9,934 bases of DNA from UBA4655 sp044337015 (GCA_044337015.1 JBIIOJ010000104.1:1-9934); one strand, 5' to 3'; shown: positions 1 through 7,125, counted from the stretch's first letter. Notes: generated by a model from the letters alone, not told the origin. Translations and numbers: made by a program.

Positions 1-2
1 TG

Positions 3-172
3 CCACGTTTGACCGGTTCGGGGCTGCCCGTGTGCCCGAGACGGCGTATGCAGACAAGCGAAGCAAGGATTGCGGAGCGAAGTCTGCATCCGAGCGAGCG
101 GAGCACAGGATGTGCGCAGCGAGCGTCCGGCGAGGGCATACGGGCAGCCCCGAACCCCAGCAGAGTTGACCG
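3..172 (+). repeat. Dispersed structured palindromic element, copy 1 (complete)
   Basis: This is a long imperfect palindrome between the end of yebC and the window edge. The outer arms 15-37 and 134-156 form 23 pairs, one of them G-T; the outermost 17 (15-31 with 140-156) are perfect. A 4-bp stem (40-43 with 124-127) may continue it. Inside is an 8-bp stem (48-55 with 82-89) capped by a small hairpin, GCAA-GGA-TTGC (63-73). A second inner hairpin, GCACA-GGA-TGTGC, lies at 103-115. Purine-rich AGCGA-type segments flank both hairpins. Bases 3-48 are identical to 9820-9865. TTGACCG occurs at both edges (9-15 and 166-172), but it is also in copy 2, so it looks like part of the element rather than a target-site duplication. 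The strand is uncertain; plus is chosen because the hairpin loops then read GGA. It could be a MITE/REP-like repeat, a structured RNA, or a stem that ends yebC transcripts, although no U-tract is present. Confidence 0.8.
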
Positions 173-196
173 TCACAAGCAGGCCCCGAACGAGCT

Positions 197-946
197 TCAG
201 CCGATCTGGGCCATCGCCTCGTCGGGGATGTTGAAGTTGGCGGCGACGCTCTGGACGTCGTCGTGGTCGTCGAGCCGCTCCATGAGGTCGAGCACCTTGC
301 GGGCCGTCTCGGCTTCGGCGACGTCCACGGAGTTGGTCGGAATCCGCACGATCTCGTTCGACTCGACCGGAATGCCGGCTTTGCCGAGCGACTCGATCAC
401 CGCCGCCATCGCCGCGGGCTCGCTCGTGAGTTCCCAGCGGTCGCCCACGAGCTTCACGTCGTCGACGCCCGCCTCGAGGCCGATCTCCATGAGCCTGTCC
501 TCCGCGGCCGCCGCCTGCGGGACGCGAACGACACCCTTGCGCTCGAAGAGGTAGGCCACGCAGCCGGTCCCGCCGAGCTTGCCGCCGCACATCTCGAAGA
601 TCTTGCGGATCTCGGGCGCGGTGCGATTCTTGTTGTCGGTGAGAATCTCGCACAGGACGGCCACGCCGCCGGCGCCATAGCCCTCGTAGAGCGACTCCTC
701 GAGGTCACCCCCCTTGAGCTCGCCGGTGCCGGTGCGAATCGCCCGCTGGATGTTGTCCTTCGGCATGCTCACCGCCTTGGCGGCGTCGATCGCGTATCGC
801 AGGCGGAGGTTCGCGTCGGGATCGGCCCCGCCGTGCTTGGCTGCGACGATGATCGCCTTGGCGAGCTTGCTCCAGAGCTTGCCTCGCTTGGCGTCGATGA
901 GCGACTTCTTGCGGGCGATGTTCGCCCAATGGGAATGACCTGCCAT
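197..946 (-). CDS. yebC: YebC/TACO1/PmpR family protein
   Basis: This 249-residue protein is clearly of the YebC/TACO1 family. The N-terminus MAGHSHWANI and the following ARKKSLIDAKRGKLWSKL are the family hallmark. Later conserved segments are MPKDNIQRAI (61-70), GTGELKG (73-79), YEGYGAGGVAVLCE (87-100) and LTDNKNRT (102-109). The length is typical. Members have been described as DNA-binding regulators (PmpR type) and, more recently, as ribosome-associated factors that ease translation of difficult proline-containing stretches; the mitochondrial relative TACO1 is a translational activator. The position at the end of a nusA-infB-rbfA operon fits the translation role, and the neighbouring proteins are rich in proline. 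The ATG start is only 3 bases after the stop of the upstream gene, so translational coupling is likely. The upstream Shine-Dalgarno match is weak (GGTGAG). The structured repeat begins about 25 bases after the stop. Confidence 0.95.
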   Translation of the reverse strand: MAGHSHWANIARKKSLIDAKRGKLWSKLAKAIIVAAKHGGADPDANLRLRYAIDAAKAVSMPKDNIQRAIRTGTGELKGGDLEESLYEGYGAGGVAVLCEILTDNKNRTAPEIRKIFEMCGGKLGGTGCVAYLFERKGVVRVPQAAAAEDRLMEIGLEAGVDDVKLVGDRWELTSEPAAMAAVIESLGKAGIPVESNEIVRIPTNSVDVAEAETARKVLDLMERLDDHDDVQSVAANFNIPDEAMAQIG

Positions 947-949
947 GGC

Positions 950-2119
950 TCACCGCGGCTTCTTCTTCGCGAGTTCCAGCGAGTGTCCCTTGCCGCCGGA
1001 TTTTCCGCCGGTCGCCTTGCCCGAGCCGGACTTTCCCGACGGCTTCGCCGCGCCCTTCGAGGCATGCCGCTTCGACGACCCGCCCGCGCTGCCGTCGGCA
1101 GGCTTCAACTTGGCGTCGGAAGGGCGGGATTTCCCGGGCCGGGGCTTCGACTTCGCCGCCGGCTTGGCCGGCTCCGGCTTCGCCGCCGGGCGGGCGAGTT
1201 CGGGCTTGATGGTGATCGGTTTGCCGACGTTCGGCTTGACGACGAACGGCTTCGGCCCGGGCTTGCCAGACTTGCCGGCGGCCCGCGAGCTGGGGCCGGT
1301 CGGAGGAACCGGAGTCTTGCCAGCGGGCCGGGCGGCGGCCTGCGGCCCCGCCGGCCGATGCTCCTCCGCCGCCTCGGCCGCCCGCTTTCCCTCGCGACCG
1401 GCCGGTGGAGGCGGCGGGTTCCGCGGGGGCAGCGGCTCGCCTCGCTTGGGCAGCCGATCCTTCGCCGAGGCGTCGATCGCGAGCAGGATCTTCCGCACGT
1501 TCGTCCCGTGCAGGTTGGCGACGATGTCGGCGCCGAACTGGTGGAGCAGGGAGGAGAACTCGAGGCCCGCCTTCTTCGCGACGGCCCGTTCGAGCCACGG
1601 CACCTTTCCGGAGTCGTATTCCTCCTTCGAGATCGCCCCCACCAGCAACAGCACCGACAGCGCCCCGCGGTCGAGCGGAACGACATGACCGCCGAGGGCC
1701 GTCGAGGCGACGAACGCCACCACGAACGGCGGAACGCCATGCAGTTGGTCGAGCGTCTTCAGCCCGTGGGCGAGCGAGTGCTTCTTCGCGTGCTCGAGTG
1801 AAAAGCTGTACGACGACTCGAAGACGCTCTGCAGAACCCTCCGCAGAGCCAAGCCGGCCCCGGCCGGATTAGGCAGATCGGCGAGTGTTTCCGCGAGTTC
1901 AGCGACGGTCGTCACTCGGATCTCGTTGAGGTCGAAGAAACCCTCGCCGAGCTTCGCGAAGACCCTCTCGGCGGTGGCGTAGTGGGCATCCTCGAGGCAG
2001 CACGCAAAGAGCACCTGCTCGAGGATCGGGCGGCCAACGTTGGGGACGATCGGCTTGTAGTGCTGCTTGAGCACCTTGTGCATCTTGGCGATCAACTGTT
2101 GGCGTTGAGTGTTTGTCAT
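950..2119 (-). CDS. EndoIII/HhH-GPD-like protein with Lys/Pro/Ala-rich tail
   Basis: This 389-residue protein has two parts. Residues 1 to about 218 resemble the helical HhH-GPD fold of endonuclease III. ILEQVLFACCLEDAHYATAE (32-51) matches the first helix region, and LDQLHGVPPFVVAFVAS (123-139) matches the helix-hairpin-helix. VVPLDRGALSVL (146-157) matches the strand that carries the catalytic Asp (Asp150). The residue equivalent to the EndoIII catalytic Lys is Phe132, and I see no C-terminal four-Cys iron-sulfur cluster. A bifunctional glycosylase/lyase is therefore unlikely. Residues from about 220 to the end are low complexity, rich in Lys, Pro, Ala and Gly (for example AAKPEPAKPAAKSKPRPGKS), and resemble histone H1-like bacterial tails that bind nucleic acid. 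The gene lies 18 bases after rbfA, with an AGGA about 8 bases before ATG, and 3 bases before yebC, so it is co-transcribed with translation genes. The function is unknown; RNA, ribosome or DNA binding are all possible. Confidence 0.85.
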   Translation of the reverse strand: MTNTQRQQLIAKMHKVLKQHYKPIVPNVGRPILEQVLFACCLEDAHYATAERVFAKLGEGFFDLNEIRVTTVAELAETLADLPNPAGAGLALRRVLQSVFESSYSFSLEHAKKHSLAHGLKTLDQLHGVPPFVVAFVASTALGGHVVPLDRGALSVLLLVGAISKEEYDSGKVPWLERAVAKKAGLEFSSLLHQFGADIVANLHGTNVRKILLAIDASAKDRLPKRGEPLPPRNPPPPPAGREGKRAAEAAEEHRPAGPQAAARPAGKTPVPPTGPSSRAAGKSGKPGPKPFVVKPNVGKPITIKPELARPAAKPEPAKPAAKSKPRPGKSRPSDAKLKPADGSAGGSSKRHASKGAAKPSGKSGSGKATGGKSGGKGHSLELAKKKPR

Positions 2120-2137
2120 ACGACGTCCTGCGGGGTG

Positions 2138-2548
2138 TTAGTTCTTCTGATCGGTCTCTTCGCCGTCATCCGCGGCATGGTCATCCGCGGCATGGTCACC
2201 CGCCTCGCCGGGGAGCAGCTCCGCGAGCATGCGGGCCATCTCGATCGAGTGATGAACGCCTTCGTCGAGCTTGAACTGCAGCCGAGGCGTGTATCGCGTC
2301 TCGATGCGGTCGGCGATCCTCGACTGCAGGAAGCCGGCGGAACTGGCGAGACCGCGGAGAGCAAGCTGCTGCTTCGCCGAACCGCCCATCACGGAGACGT
2401 GCACGGTCGCCGACTTCATGTCGGGCGCCATCTCGACGCGGGTGACGGTCACGTCCTTCACGCGGGGGTCGCGGACGCTCGTCAGGATCGCCATGCTCAC
2501 CACCTCCCGGACCGCCTCGGCGGCTTTCAGCAGCCGACGCGAACTCAC
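2138..2548 (-). CDS. rbfA: Ribosome-binding factor A
   Basis: RbfA is a small KH-like protein that binds the 30S subunit and helps mature the 5' end of 16S rRNA. The protein has 136 residues from the chosen GTG start and opens SSRRLLKAAEAVREVVS, as usual for RbfA. RDPRVKDVTVTRVEMAPDMK and the C-terminal RYTPRLQFKLDEGVHHSIEM follow; the latter is the family's strongly conserved end. GTG at 2548 is preferred over the ATG at 2584 because it overlaps the infB stop as GTGA. It also has GAGG 8 bases upstream, and it places the family N-terminus correctly. After the core there is an acidic tail (LPGEAGDHAADDHAADDGEETDQKN) with a short internal duplication. The infB-rbfA order is very common in bacteria and supports the call. 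Confidence 0.95.
   Translation of the reverse strand: MSSRRLLKAAEAVREVVSMAILTSVRDPRVKDVTVTRVEMAPDMKSATVHVSVMGGSAKQQLALRGLASSAGFLQSRIADRIETRYTPRLQFKLDEGVHHSIEMARMLAELLPGEAGDHAADDHAADDGEETDQKN
2166..2195 (-). repeat. 15-bp tandem duplication in the rbfA tail
   Basis: Two perfect adjacent copies of TCATCCGCGGCATGG (2166-2180 and 2181-2195, plus-strand reading) lie inside rbfA. They are in frame and give the repeated acidic HAADD segments in the C-terminal tail. Being a multiple of three, the duplication adds five residues without breaking the frame. It is probably a recent slippage product in a region under little constraint. Confidence 0.85.
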
Positions 2549-5298
2549 GAGAGCGTCCTCGCGACCTCCTCGATGCGGTAGCACTCGAGGATGTCACCCT
2601 CCTTGATGTCGTTGAAACCCGCGAGCTTGATGCCGCACTCGAGCCCGTCCCGCACCTCGCGGGCGTCGTCCTTCTCCCGCTTGAGGGATTCGATGGCGTA
2701 GTCGCCGAGGATTCTGTTGTCGCGGATTATCCGCAGGCGGCCATTCCTCGCGATGATGCCGGCGATCACGCGGCACCCTGCGATGACGCCGATGCGGCTG
2801 ATCGAGAACGTCCGTTGCACAACGGCCCTGCCCAGCTCCGCCTCCCGCCGCTCGGGAGCGAGCATGCCCTCGAGGGCGTTCTTCAGATCGTCGGTCACCT
2901 GGTAGATGATCTCGTAGCGGCGGACCTGAACGCCCTGCGCGTCGGCCAGCGCCCTGGCCCGCTCGTCGGGCACCACGTTGAACCCGATGATCACGGCATC
3001 CGAGGCGTCGGCGAGCGCCACGTCGGCCTCGGTGATGCCTCCGACCGTCGCCTGCAGCACGCGAATCTTCACCTCGGGATGCTCGAGCTTGCCGAGCTCC
3101 TTGAGGATCGCCTCGATCGAACCGCGGACATCGGCCCGCAGGATGAGGTTGAGCGTGGGCGCCTTATCGCTGCCGAGCCTGTCGAAGAGGTTCTCGAGCG
3201 TCACGTGCACCGGCTGGCTCGAGAGATTGCTCTGGCGGCGGATGCCGCTCCGCTGCACGGCGACCTCGCGGGCCCTCGCGATCGACTCCACGACGTGGAA
3301 GCGTTCGCCAGGCACCGGCGGCACATCGAAGCCGCTCACGAACACCGGCTGCGACGGACCAGCCTCCTTCACGGCCTTCTTCTTGAGCGTGTCGGTCATC
3401 GACTTGACGTGGCCGCTACCCTCGCCGCAGACGACCGCGTCGCCGACGCGGAGCATCCCCTTCTGGACGAGAAGGCAGGCCACCACACCGCGGCCCTCGT
3501 GGATCGAGGCATCGAGGCAGACTCCGGCCGCGGCCCGCTCGGGGTTCGCCCGCAGGTCGTGCAGTTCCGCGATCGTGAGGAGCGTGTCGAGCAGGTGGTC
3601 GATGCCCTCGCCGGTCACGGCGCTCGTCTTCACCACCTCGATCTCGCCGCCCCACTCGGTTGGCAACAGTTCGTTCGCGGCGAGCTGCTGGTAGATCCGC
3701 TGCACGTCCACGCCGGGCAGGTCGATCTTGTTGATGCAGACCACAATCGGCACGCCCGCCGCCTTCGCGTGGCTGATCGCCTCCTCCGTCTGCGGCATGA
3801 TGCCATCGTCCGCCGCGATCACGATCACGGCGCAGTCGGTCACGTTGGCGCCGCGGGCACGCATCTGCGTAAAGGCCTCGTGGCCCGGCGTGTCGACGAA
3901 GGTGATCGTTCGGTCGTTGCGGCGGATGCCGTACGCCCGCATGTGCTGCGTGATGCCACCCGACTCGCGGGCGGCGACGTCGATGCCGAGGATCCTGTCG
4001 AGAAGCGACGTCTTGCCGTGATCGACGTGTCCCAGGAACGTCACGACCGGGGCCCGGGGAACCCGCAGGGCCGGGTCCTCGTCGATGGCATCGAAGCCGG
4101 TGAGCAGCTCCTTTTCGAGGTCCTCAACCGTCTTGACGTTGAGCTCGACGCCCAACTCCGCGGCGAGCAGTTCGACCGTGTCCCGGTCGAGCATGGTCGA
4201 CATGCTCGGCATCTGCTCCAGCCCGAAGCCCAGGAGCTTCTTGAGCACCTCGCCGGCGGCGAGACCGATCGCCTCGGAGAACGCCCGGACGGTGCAGGGT
4301 ACCTGGATGGCGGCGGACGACTTTCTCGGGGCGGCCGTCGAGACGCTCGAGCCCCTGCGCTGCCGAGGACGTCGACGCCGGGAACCGTACTCGTCGTCGC
4401 CCGGAATGCCCCTCGACTCACCGGAACGTTTCCGTGCCAATTGCCGGCTGTCACGTCCCCCGAGCAGGTCGTCCGACTGCGGGCCGCCACCACCTTTGGA
4501 TGGCACCCGACGGATCCTGCCACCGAGCTCCAGCGGCGGAGGAATCGGCCCCGGCTCGAGGCCCCGCGGGCCGCCGGAGCCCGTCCGGGCGCGAGCCTCC
4601 GTCTGCCGCTGCTCGTGCTTCCGCATGTGCTCCGCGAGCGGCTTTGCGCCGCCGGCCTTCGCGCTGCGGATCGCCTCGATCGGCAGCTTCACGTCGGGCT
4701 TCTGCGGGGCGGGCTCGTCGCTGCGGCGGTCCACGGTGGGACGCGTCACTGGCATCGGGGCGAACTTGAACGCGGGCCTCGGCGCAGGCTTGGCGACCTG
4801 CGGCCTTGGCCGCGGCGGCTCAGCGGAACCGCCCGAACCGGGCTTCCCGGCGGCGGGAGCCGGTGCGGGCCTCTGCGGTATTCCGGCGGCGGCTCCCGAA
4901 GGCGGCTGCTGCAGGACCGGCTGCTCAGCCTGGCCACCACGCTGCGACATCTTGGCCTGCAGCGGCGAGACCTGGGGCTTCGGCTCGGATGGCTTCGGAC
5001 GGCTGGCGACACCGGCCGGGGCGATGTAGTCCTCGCGGCGGAGAGCCTGCGAAGCCCCTTCGGCCGGCTTCACCGTCGCGGAGGGAGCGGTCGCAGCCGC
5101 GGGCCGCACCGGCGGCTTTCCGGCGGCAGCAGGCCGCGACTTGCCGGCGATGAACTCCCGCAGCTTCACGACCTCCTCGTCCGTGAGGCTCGCGAGCGCG
5201 GAACCCTTGTCGAGGATACCGGCGCGCGTGCAGAGATCGACCAGCTCCTTGCTGTCGATCTTCATTTCCTTCGCGAGGCTGTAAATCCTGATCGCCAC
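2545..5298 (-). CDS. infB: Translation initiation factor IF-2
   Basis: IF-2 is the GTPase that brings initiator fMet-tRNA to the 30S subunit and promotes subunit joining. This 917-residue protein has an IF2_N domain at about 3-54, then a long Pro/Ala/Lys/Arg-rich linker. A second IF2_N-like domain lies at about 337-388 (VRAFSEAIGLAAGEVLKKLL). The G domain carries G1 GHVDHGKT (423-430), G2 GGIT (447-450), G3 DTPGH (469-473), G4 NKID (523-526) and G5 SAV (559-561). The beta-barrel domain II and the C-terminal domains III and IV complete the family layout, including GFNVVPDERARALA and the closing ECYRIEEVARTL. The start is GTG at 5298, which gives the standard MAIRIYSLAKEM opening; a Shine-Dalgarno match is weak (GAGAG). 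It lies 57 bases after nusA, and its stop overlaps the rbfA start. All catalytic motifs are intact. Confidence 0.98.
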   Translation of the reverse strand: MAIRIYSLAKEMKIDSKELVDLCTRAGILDKGSALASLTDEEVVKLREFIAGKSRPAAAGKPPVRPAAATAPSATVKPAEGASQALRREDYIAPAGVASRPKPSEPKPQVSPLQAKMSQRGGQAEQPVLQQPPSGAAAGIPQRPAPAPAAGKPGSGGSAEPPRPRPQVAKPAPRPAFKFAPMPVTRPTVDRRSDEPAPQKPDVKLPIEAIRSAKAGGAKPLAEHMRKHEQRQTEARARTGSGGPRGLEPGPIPPPLELGGRIRRVPSKGGGGPQSDDLLGGRDSRQLARKRSGESRGIPGDDEYGSRRRRPRQRRGSSVSTAAPRKSSAAIQVPCTVRAFSEAIGLAAGEVLKKLLGFGLEQMPSMSTMLDRDTVELLAAELGVELNVKTVEDLEKELLTGFDAIDEDPALRVPRAPVVTFLGHVDHGKTSLLDRILGIDVAARESGGITQHMRAYGIRRNDRTITFVDTPGHEAFTQMRARGANVTDCAVIVIAADDGIMPQTEEAISHAKAAGVPIVVCINKIDLPGVDVQRIYQQLAANELLPTEWGGEIEVVKTSAVTGEGIDHLLDTLLTIAELHDLRANPERAAAGVCLDASIHEGRGVVACLLVQKGMLRVGDAVVCGEGSGHVKSMTDTLKKKAVKEAGPSQPVFVSGFDVPPVPGERFHVVESIARAREVAVQRSGIRRQSNLSSQPVHVTLENLFDRLGSDKAPTLNLILRADVRGSIEAILKELGKLEHPEVKIRVLQATVGGITEADVALADASDAVIIGFNVVPDERARALADAQGVQVRRYEIIYQVTDDLKNALEGMLAPERREAELGRAVVQRTFSISRIGVIAGCRVIAGIIARNGRLRIIRDNRILGDYAIESLKREKDDAREVRDGLECGIKLAGFNDIKEGDILECYRIEEVARTLS

Positions 5299-5355
5299 TG
5301 GTTCTCTCGGCTCTCGTTCTTTCGGCGGACCTTGGTCGTTCTTCTGTGGATTAAA

Positions 5356-6672
5356 TCATTGGCTGGCGGCAGGCGAATCCTGGGGAGAGGCCGGCGAGTC
5401 CGCTGAAACCGCGGCGGATCCCCCCTGGGCCGCGACGGCAGCGTCCTCCGCGTCGGCGGCGGCCGTCGCCGCCTCGATCCGCTCCTGCTCCCGCTGTCGA
5501 CGCCTCTGGTCGGCGGCGGCCGCCTCCGCGAGCGTCGCGCGACGCTCCGCCTCGGCCACGATCTGGTCAACCACCTCCCGTGAGATGCCGCCCATCTCCA
5601 TGAGATCTTCCGGCTCGATGACCGAGAGGTCGTCGTAGGAGAGGAAGCCCTCGCCGACGAGACGCTCCGCGACCGAGGACTCGAGACCTTCAATCGACGA
5701 GAAGCCCTCGACGGCGCGGTCGATCTGCTGATCGAGCTCCTCGCGGGTCATGATCTCGATGTCCCACCCGCACAGCTTGCTGGCAAGCCGAACATTCTGG
5801 CCACGTCGTCCGATCGCGAGCGAGAGCTGGTCCTCGCGGACGAGCACGATCCCGCGGCCGAGCATCTGGCAGAGGATCACCTCGTCGACCTCCGCCGGCT
5901 GGAGACAATTTGGGACGAGCACCTGGAGGTCTTCGCTCCACCGCACGATGTCGATCCGCTCGCCGCCAAGCTCCTCGACGATGTTTTTGATCCGATTGCC
6001 TCGGACACCGACGCACGCGCCGACGCAGTCGACCCGCGAGTCGGAGCTGATCACCGCGACCTTGCTGCGGTAGCCGGGCTCGCGGGCGATCGCGCGAATC
6101 TCGATGACGCCGTCGGCGATCTCCGGGATCTCCTGCTCGAAGAGTCGCTGCACGAGCTGCGGGCGGATCCGCGAGAGGATGATCTTGACGCGGCTGCCGA
6201 CCTTGCGGACCTCGAAGATGGTCGCCCTGATCCGCTCGTTGGGATGGTACACCTCGCCGGGGATCTGCTCGCTGCGTGGCAGGATCGCCTCGGTGGCGCC
6301 AAGCGCCACGGTCGCCGCCGCACCCTCGAACCGCGTGACGACGCCGGAGAGCATTTGCCCGATCTGGTCCTCGAACTCGTCGTGGATCGCATCCCGCTCC
6401 GCCTCGCGGATCTTCTGGATGATGACCTGCTTCGCGGTCTGTGCGCCGATGCGTCCGGAGAGCTCTTGCGGGTCGATCGCCACGCCGTCGTGCTCTCCGC
6501 TGAGCGTGCCGTCCGCACGGTCGATCGTGATCGTGACGCTCGCATCCTCCCCGTACTGGCGGGAGAGCGCGGTGACGAGCGCCGCTTCGATCGCCTGGAA
6601 CACCAACTCCTTGTCGATGTTCTTGTCGCGATGGATGGCGTCGACGATCCTCAGAATTTCTTCAGGCTTCAT
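5356..6672 (-). CDS. nusA: Transcription termination/antitermination factor NusA
   Basis: NusA binds RNA polymerase and nascent RNA and modulates pausing, termination and antitermination. The 438-residue protein opens MKPEEILRIVDAIHRDKNID, the family N-terminal RNAP-binding domain (1 to about 105). An S1 domain follows at about 106-172. KH1 is at about 200-260 with the GVRG loop (222-225), and KH2 at about 281-307 with the GRRG loop (288-291). A single helix-hairpin-helix-like segment (about 325-375, FSSIEGLESSVAERLVGEGF) precedes an Ala/Gln/Ser-rich tail. The tail is low complexity, and I do not see a clear second acidic repeat of the enterobacterial type. The ATG at 6672 has only a weak purine-rich Shine-Dalgarno region (GAGCGAG). 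It overlaps the stop of an upstream open frame as ATGA, which may matter for its translation. It is the first recognised gene of the operon. Confidence 0.97.
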   Translation of the reverse strand: MKPEEILRIVDAIHRDKNIDKELVFQAIEAALVTALSRQYGEDASVTITIDRADGTLSGEHDGVAIDPQELSGRIGAQTAKQVIIQKIREAERDAIHDEFEDQIGQMLSGVVTRFEGAAATVALGATEAILPRSEQIPGEVYHPNERIRATIFEVRKVGSRVKIILSRIRPQLVQRLFEQEIPEIADGVIEIRAIAREPGYRSKVAVISSDSRVDCVGACVGVRGNRIKNIVEELGGERIDIVRWSEDLQVLVPNCLQPAEVDEVILCQMLGRGIVLVREDQLSLAIGRRGQNVRLASKLCGWDIEIMTREELDQQIDRAVEGFSSIEGLESSVAERLVGEGFLSYDDLSVIEPEDLMEMGGISREVVDQIVAEAERRATLAEAAAADQRRRQREQERIEAATAAADAEDAAVAAQGGSAAVSADSPASPQDSPAASQ

Positions 6673-7025
6673 GTCAGGCTCGCTCGCTCTCTCTCAATGA
6701 CGCTCTCTATGACCCCGTCCAACCAGCCATCACCCATCGGCAGTGCCTCGCGGCACGGCCAACCTCCACCTGGCAACCAGCCTCCACCTGGCAACGCCGG
6801 GCGTTGCGGCCGCCTCCACCTGCAACGCCGGGCGTTGCGGATAATGGGCGGCCGCGAAGGCCACTCACGCCATGGGCGCCCGGCGTCCCGGAACCGGGGA
6901 CGCATGAACTGAGACGCCTGAAATCTTTCCGCAGCCCGCCGCCAACAGCCAAGCGACCGACCGGCACGAGCAGACAAGCAGTCTCCCGGGGGAGGCCACC
7001 AGCAGACGACCACCAGCAGAATCAC
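6669..7025 (-). CDS. Doubtful leader open reading frame overlapping the nusA start
   Basis: This 118-codon frame starts with GTG at 7025, about 14 bases after the inferred transcription start. It ends in a TGA that overlaps the nusA ATG as ATGA. I recognise no family. The predicted protein is rich in Trp, Arg and Pro (for example GGGWLPGGGWPC), and its middle simply translates the tandem DNA repeats. The third codon positions look less GC-biased than in the neighbouring genes. rimP usually sits here, but nothing RimP-like is visible. The position and the four-base overlap suit a translationally coupled leader ORF, while the composition argues against a real protein. I keep it as a low-confidence candidate. 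Confidence 0.2.
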   Translation of the reverse strand: MILLVVVCWWPPPGDCLSARAGRSLGCWRRAAERFQASQFMRPRFRDAGRPWREWPSRPPIIRNARRCRWRRPQRPALPGGGWLPGGGWPCREALPMGDGWLDGVIESVIERERASLT

Positions 7026-7039
7026 CGATCCAGTGAACA
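6673..7039 (-). promoter_or_regulatory. Long structured leader of the nusA operon
   Basis: This gap between the ketoacyl-synthase-like gene and nusA holds no recognised gene. It would form a 5' leader of about 365 bases if the promoter at 7046-7074 is used. In transcript sense it contains, in order, a stem GCGTCC...GGACGC with a CGG/CCG inner part and one bulge (6883-6903), and GGCC-TTCGC-GGCC (6850-6862). Two near-identical GCAACGCC/GGCGTTGC hairpins follow (6822-6838 and 6791-6807), then GTGCC-GCGA-GGCAC with a GNRA tetraloop (6743-6756). AGGTGGAGG occurs three times. No stem is followed by a T-run, so an intrinsic attenuator is not evident. In other bacteria NusA can control its own operon through the leader; that role here is inference. 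I do not recognise a known riboswitch. Confidence 0.5.
6763..6840 (-). repeat. Tandem repeat units with internal palindrome
   Basis: There are three units on the plus strand. CCTCCACCTGGCAAC occurs at 6763-6777 and 6781-6795, and a one-base-shorter version at 6813-6826. The last two are followed by GCCGGGCGTTGCGG, giving two near-identical 28-29-base units (6781-6809 and 6813-6840). Each contains the 17-base palindrome GCAACGCCGGGCGTTGC. Read on the transcribed strand, the units give hairpins separated by AGGTGGAGG. The first unit lacks the palindrome's second half. Confidence 0.85.
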
Positions 7040-7045
7040 GGCCAA

Positions 7046-7074
7046 AAGGTACGCCTGCGCCACGAAACTGTCAA
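7046..7074 (-). promoter_or_regulatory. Sigma-70-like promoter for the nusA operon
   Basis: On the minus strand a perfect -35 hexamer TTGACA (7069-7074) is separated by exactly 17 bases from TACCTT (7046-7051). The latter keeps the important T1, A2 and T6 of the -10 consensus. Initiation would fall near 7039. It lies about 50 bases after the stop of the upstream gene, which fits independent transcription of nusA and the genes after it. The -10 element is imperfect, so this is a prediction. Confidence 0.55.
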
Positions 7075-7125
7075 CCGGCGGGGGGTTGTCGACGGCGGCG
7101 GAAGGCCCCCGAATCCCCGGAAAAA

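Noticed and set aside
3..172. CRISPR array or tRNA gene within the palindromic element
   Set aside because: There are no regularly spaced repeats, and no cloverleaf with a T-loop or CCA-type end; the pairing is one long stem with two inner hairpins.
263..1801. Plus-strand open frame opposite yebC and the EndoIII-like gene
   Set aside because: It spans two real minus-strand genes and their junction and has the composition of an antisense shadow.
2815..5406. Very long plus-strand open frame opposite infB
   Set aside because: It is antisense to a clear IF-2 gene. Its Arg/His/Asp/Leu-rich composition is typical of the mirror frame of GC-rich coding DNA, and no family is recognisable.
7075..7125. 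Possible intrinsic terminator after the ketoacyl-synthase-like gene (TTTTT just after its stop)
   Set aside because: The stem before the T-run would have only about three strong pairs and would include the stop codon; no convincing hairpin is present.
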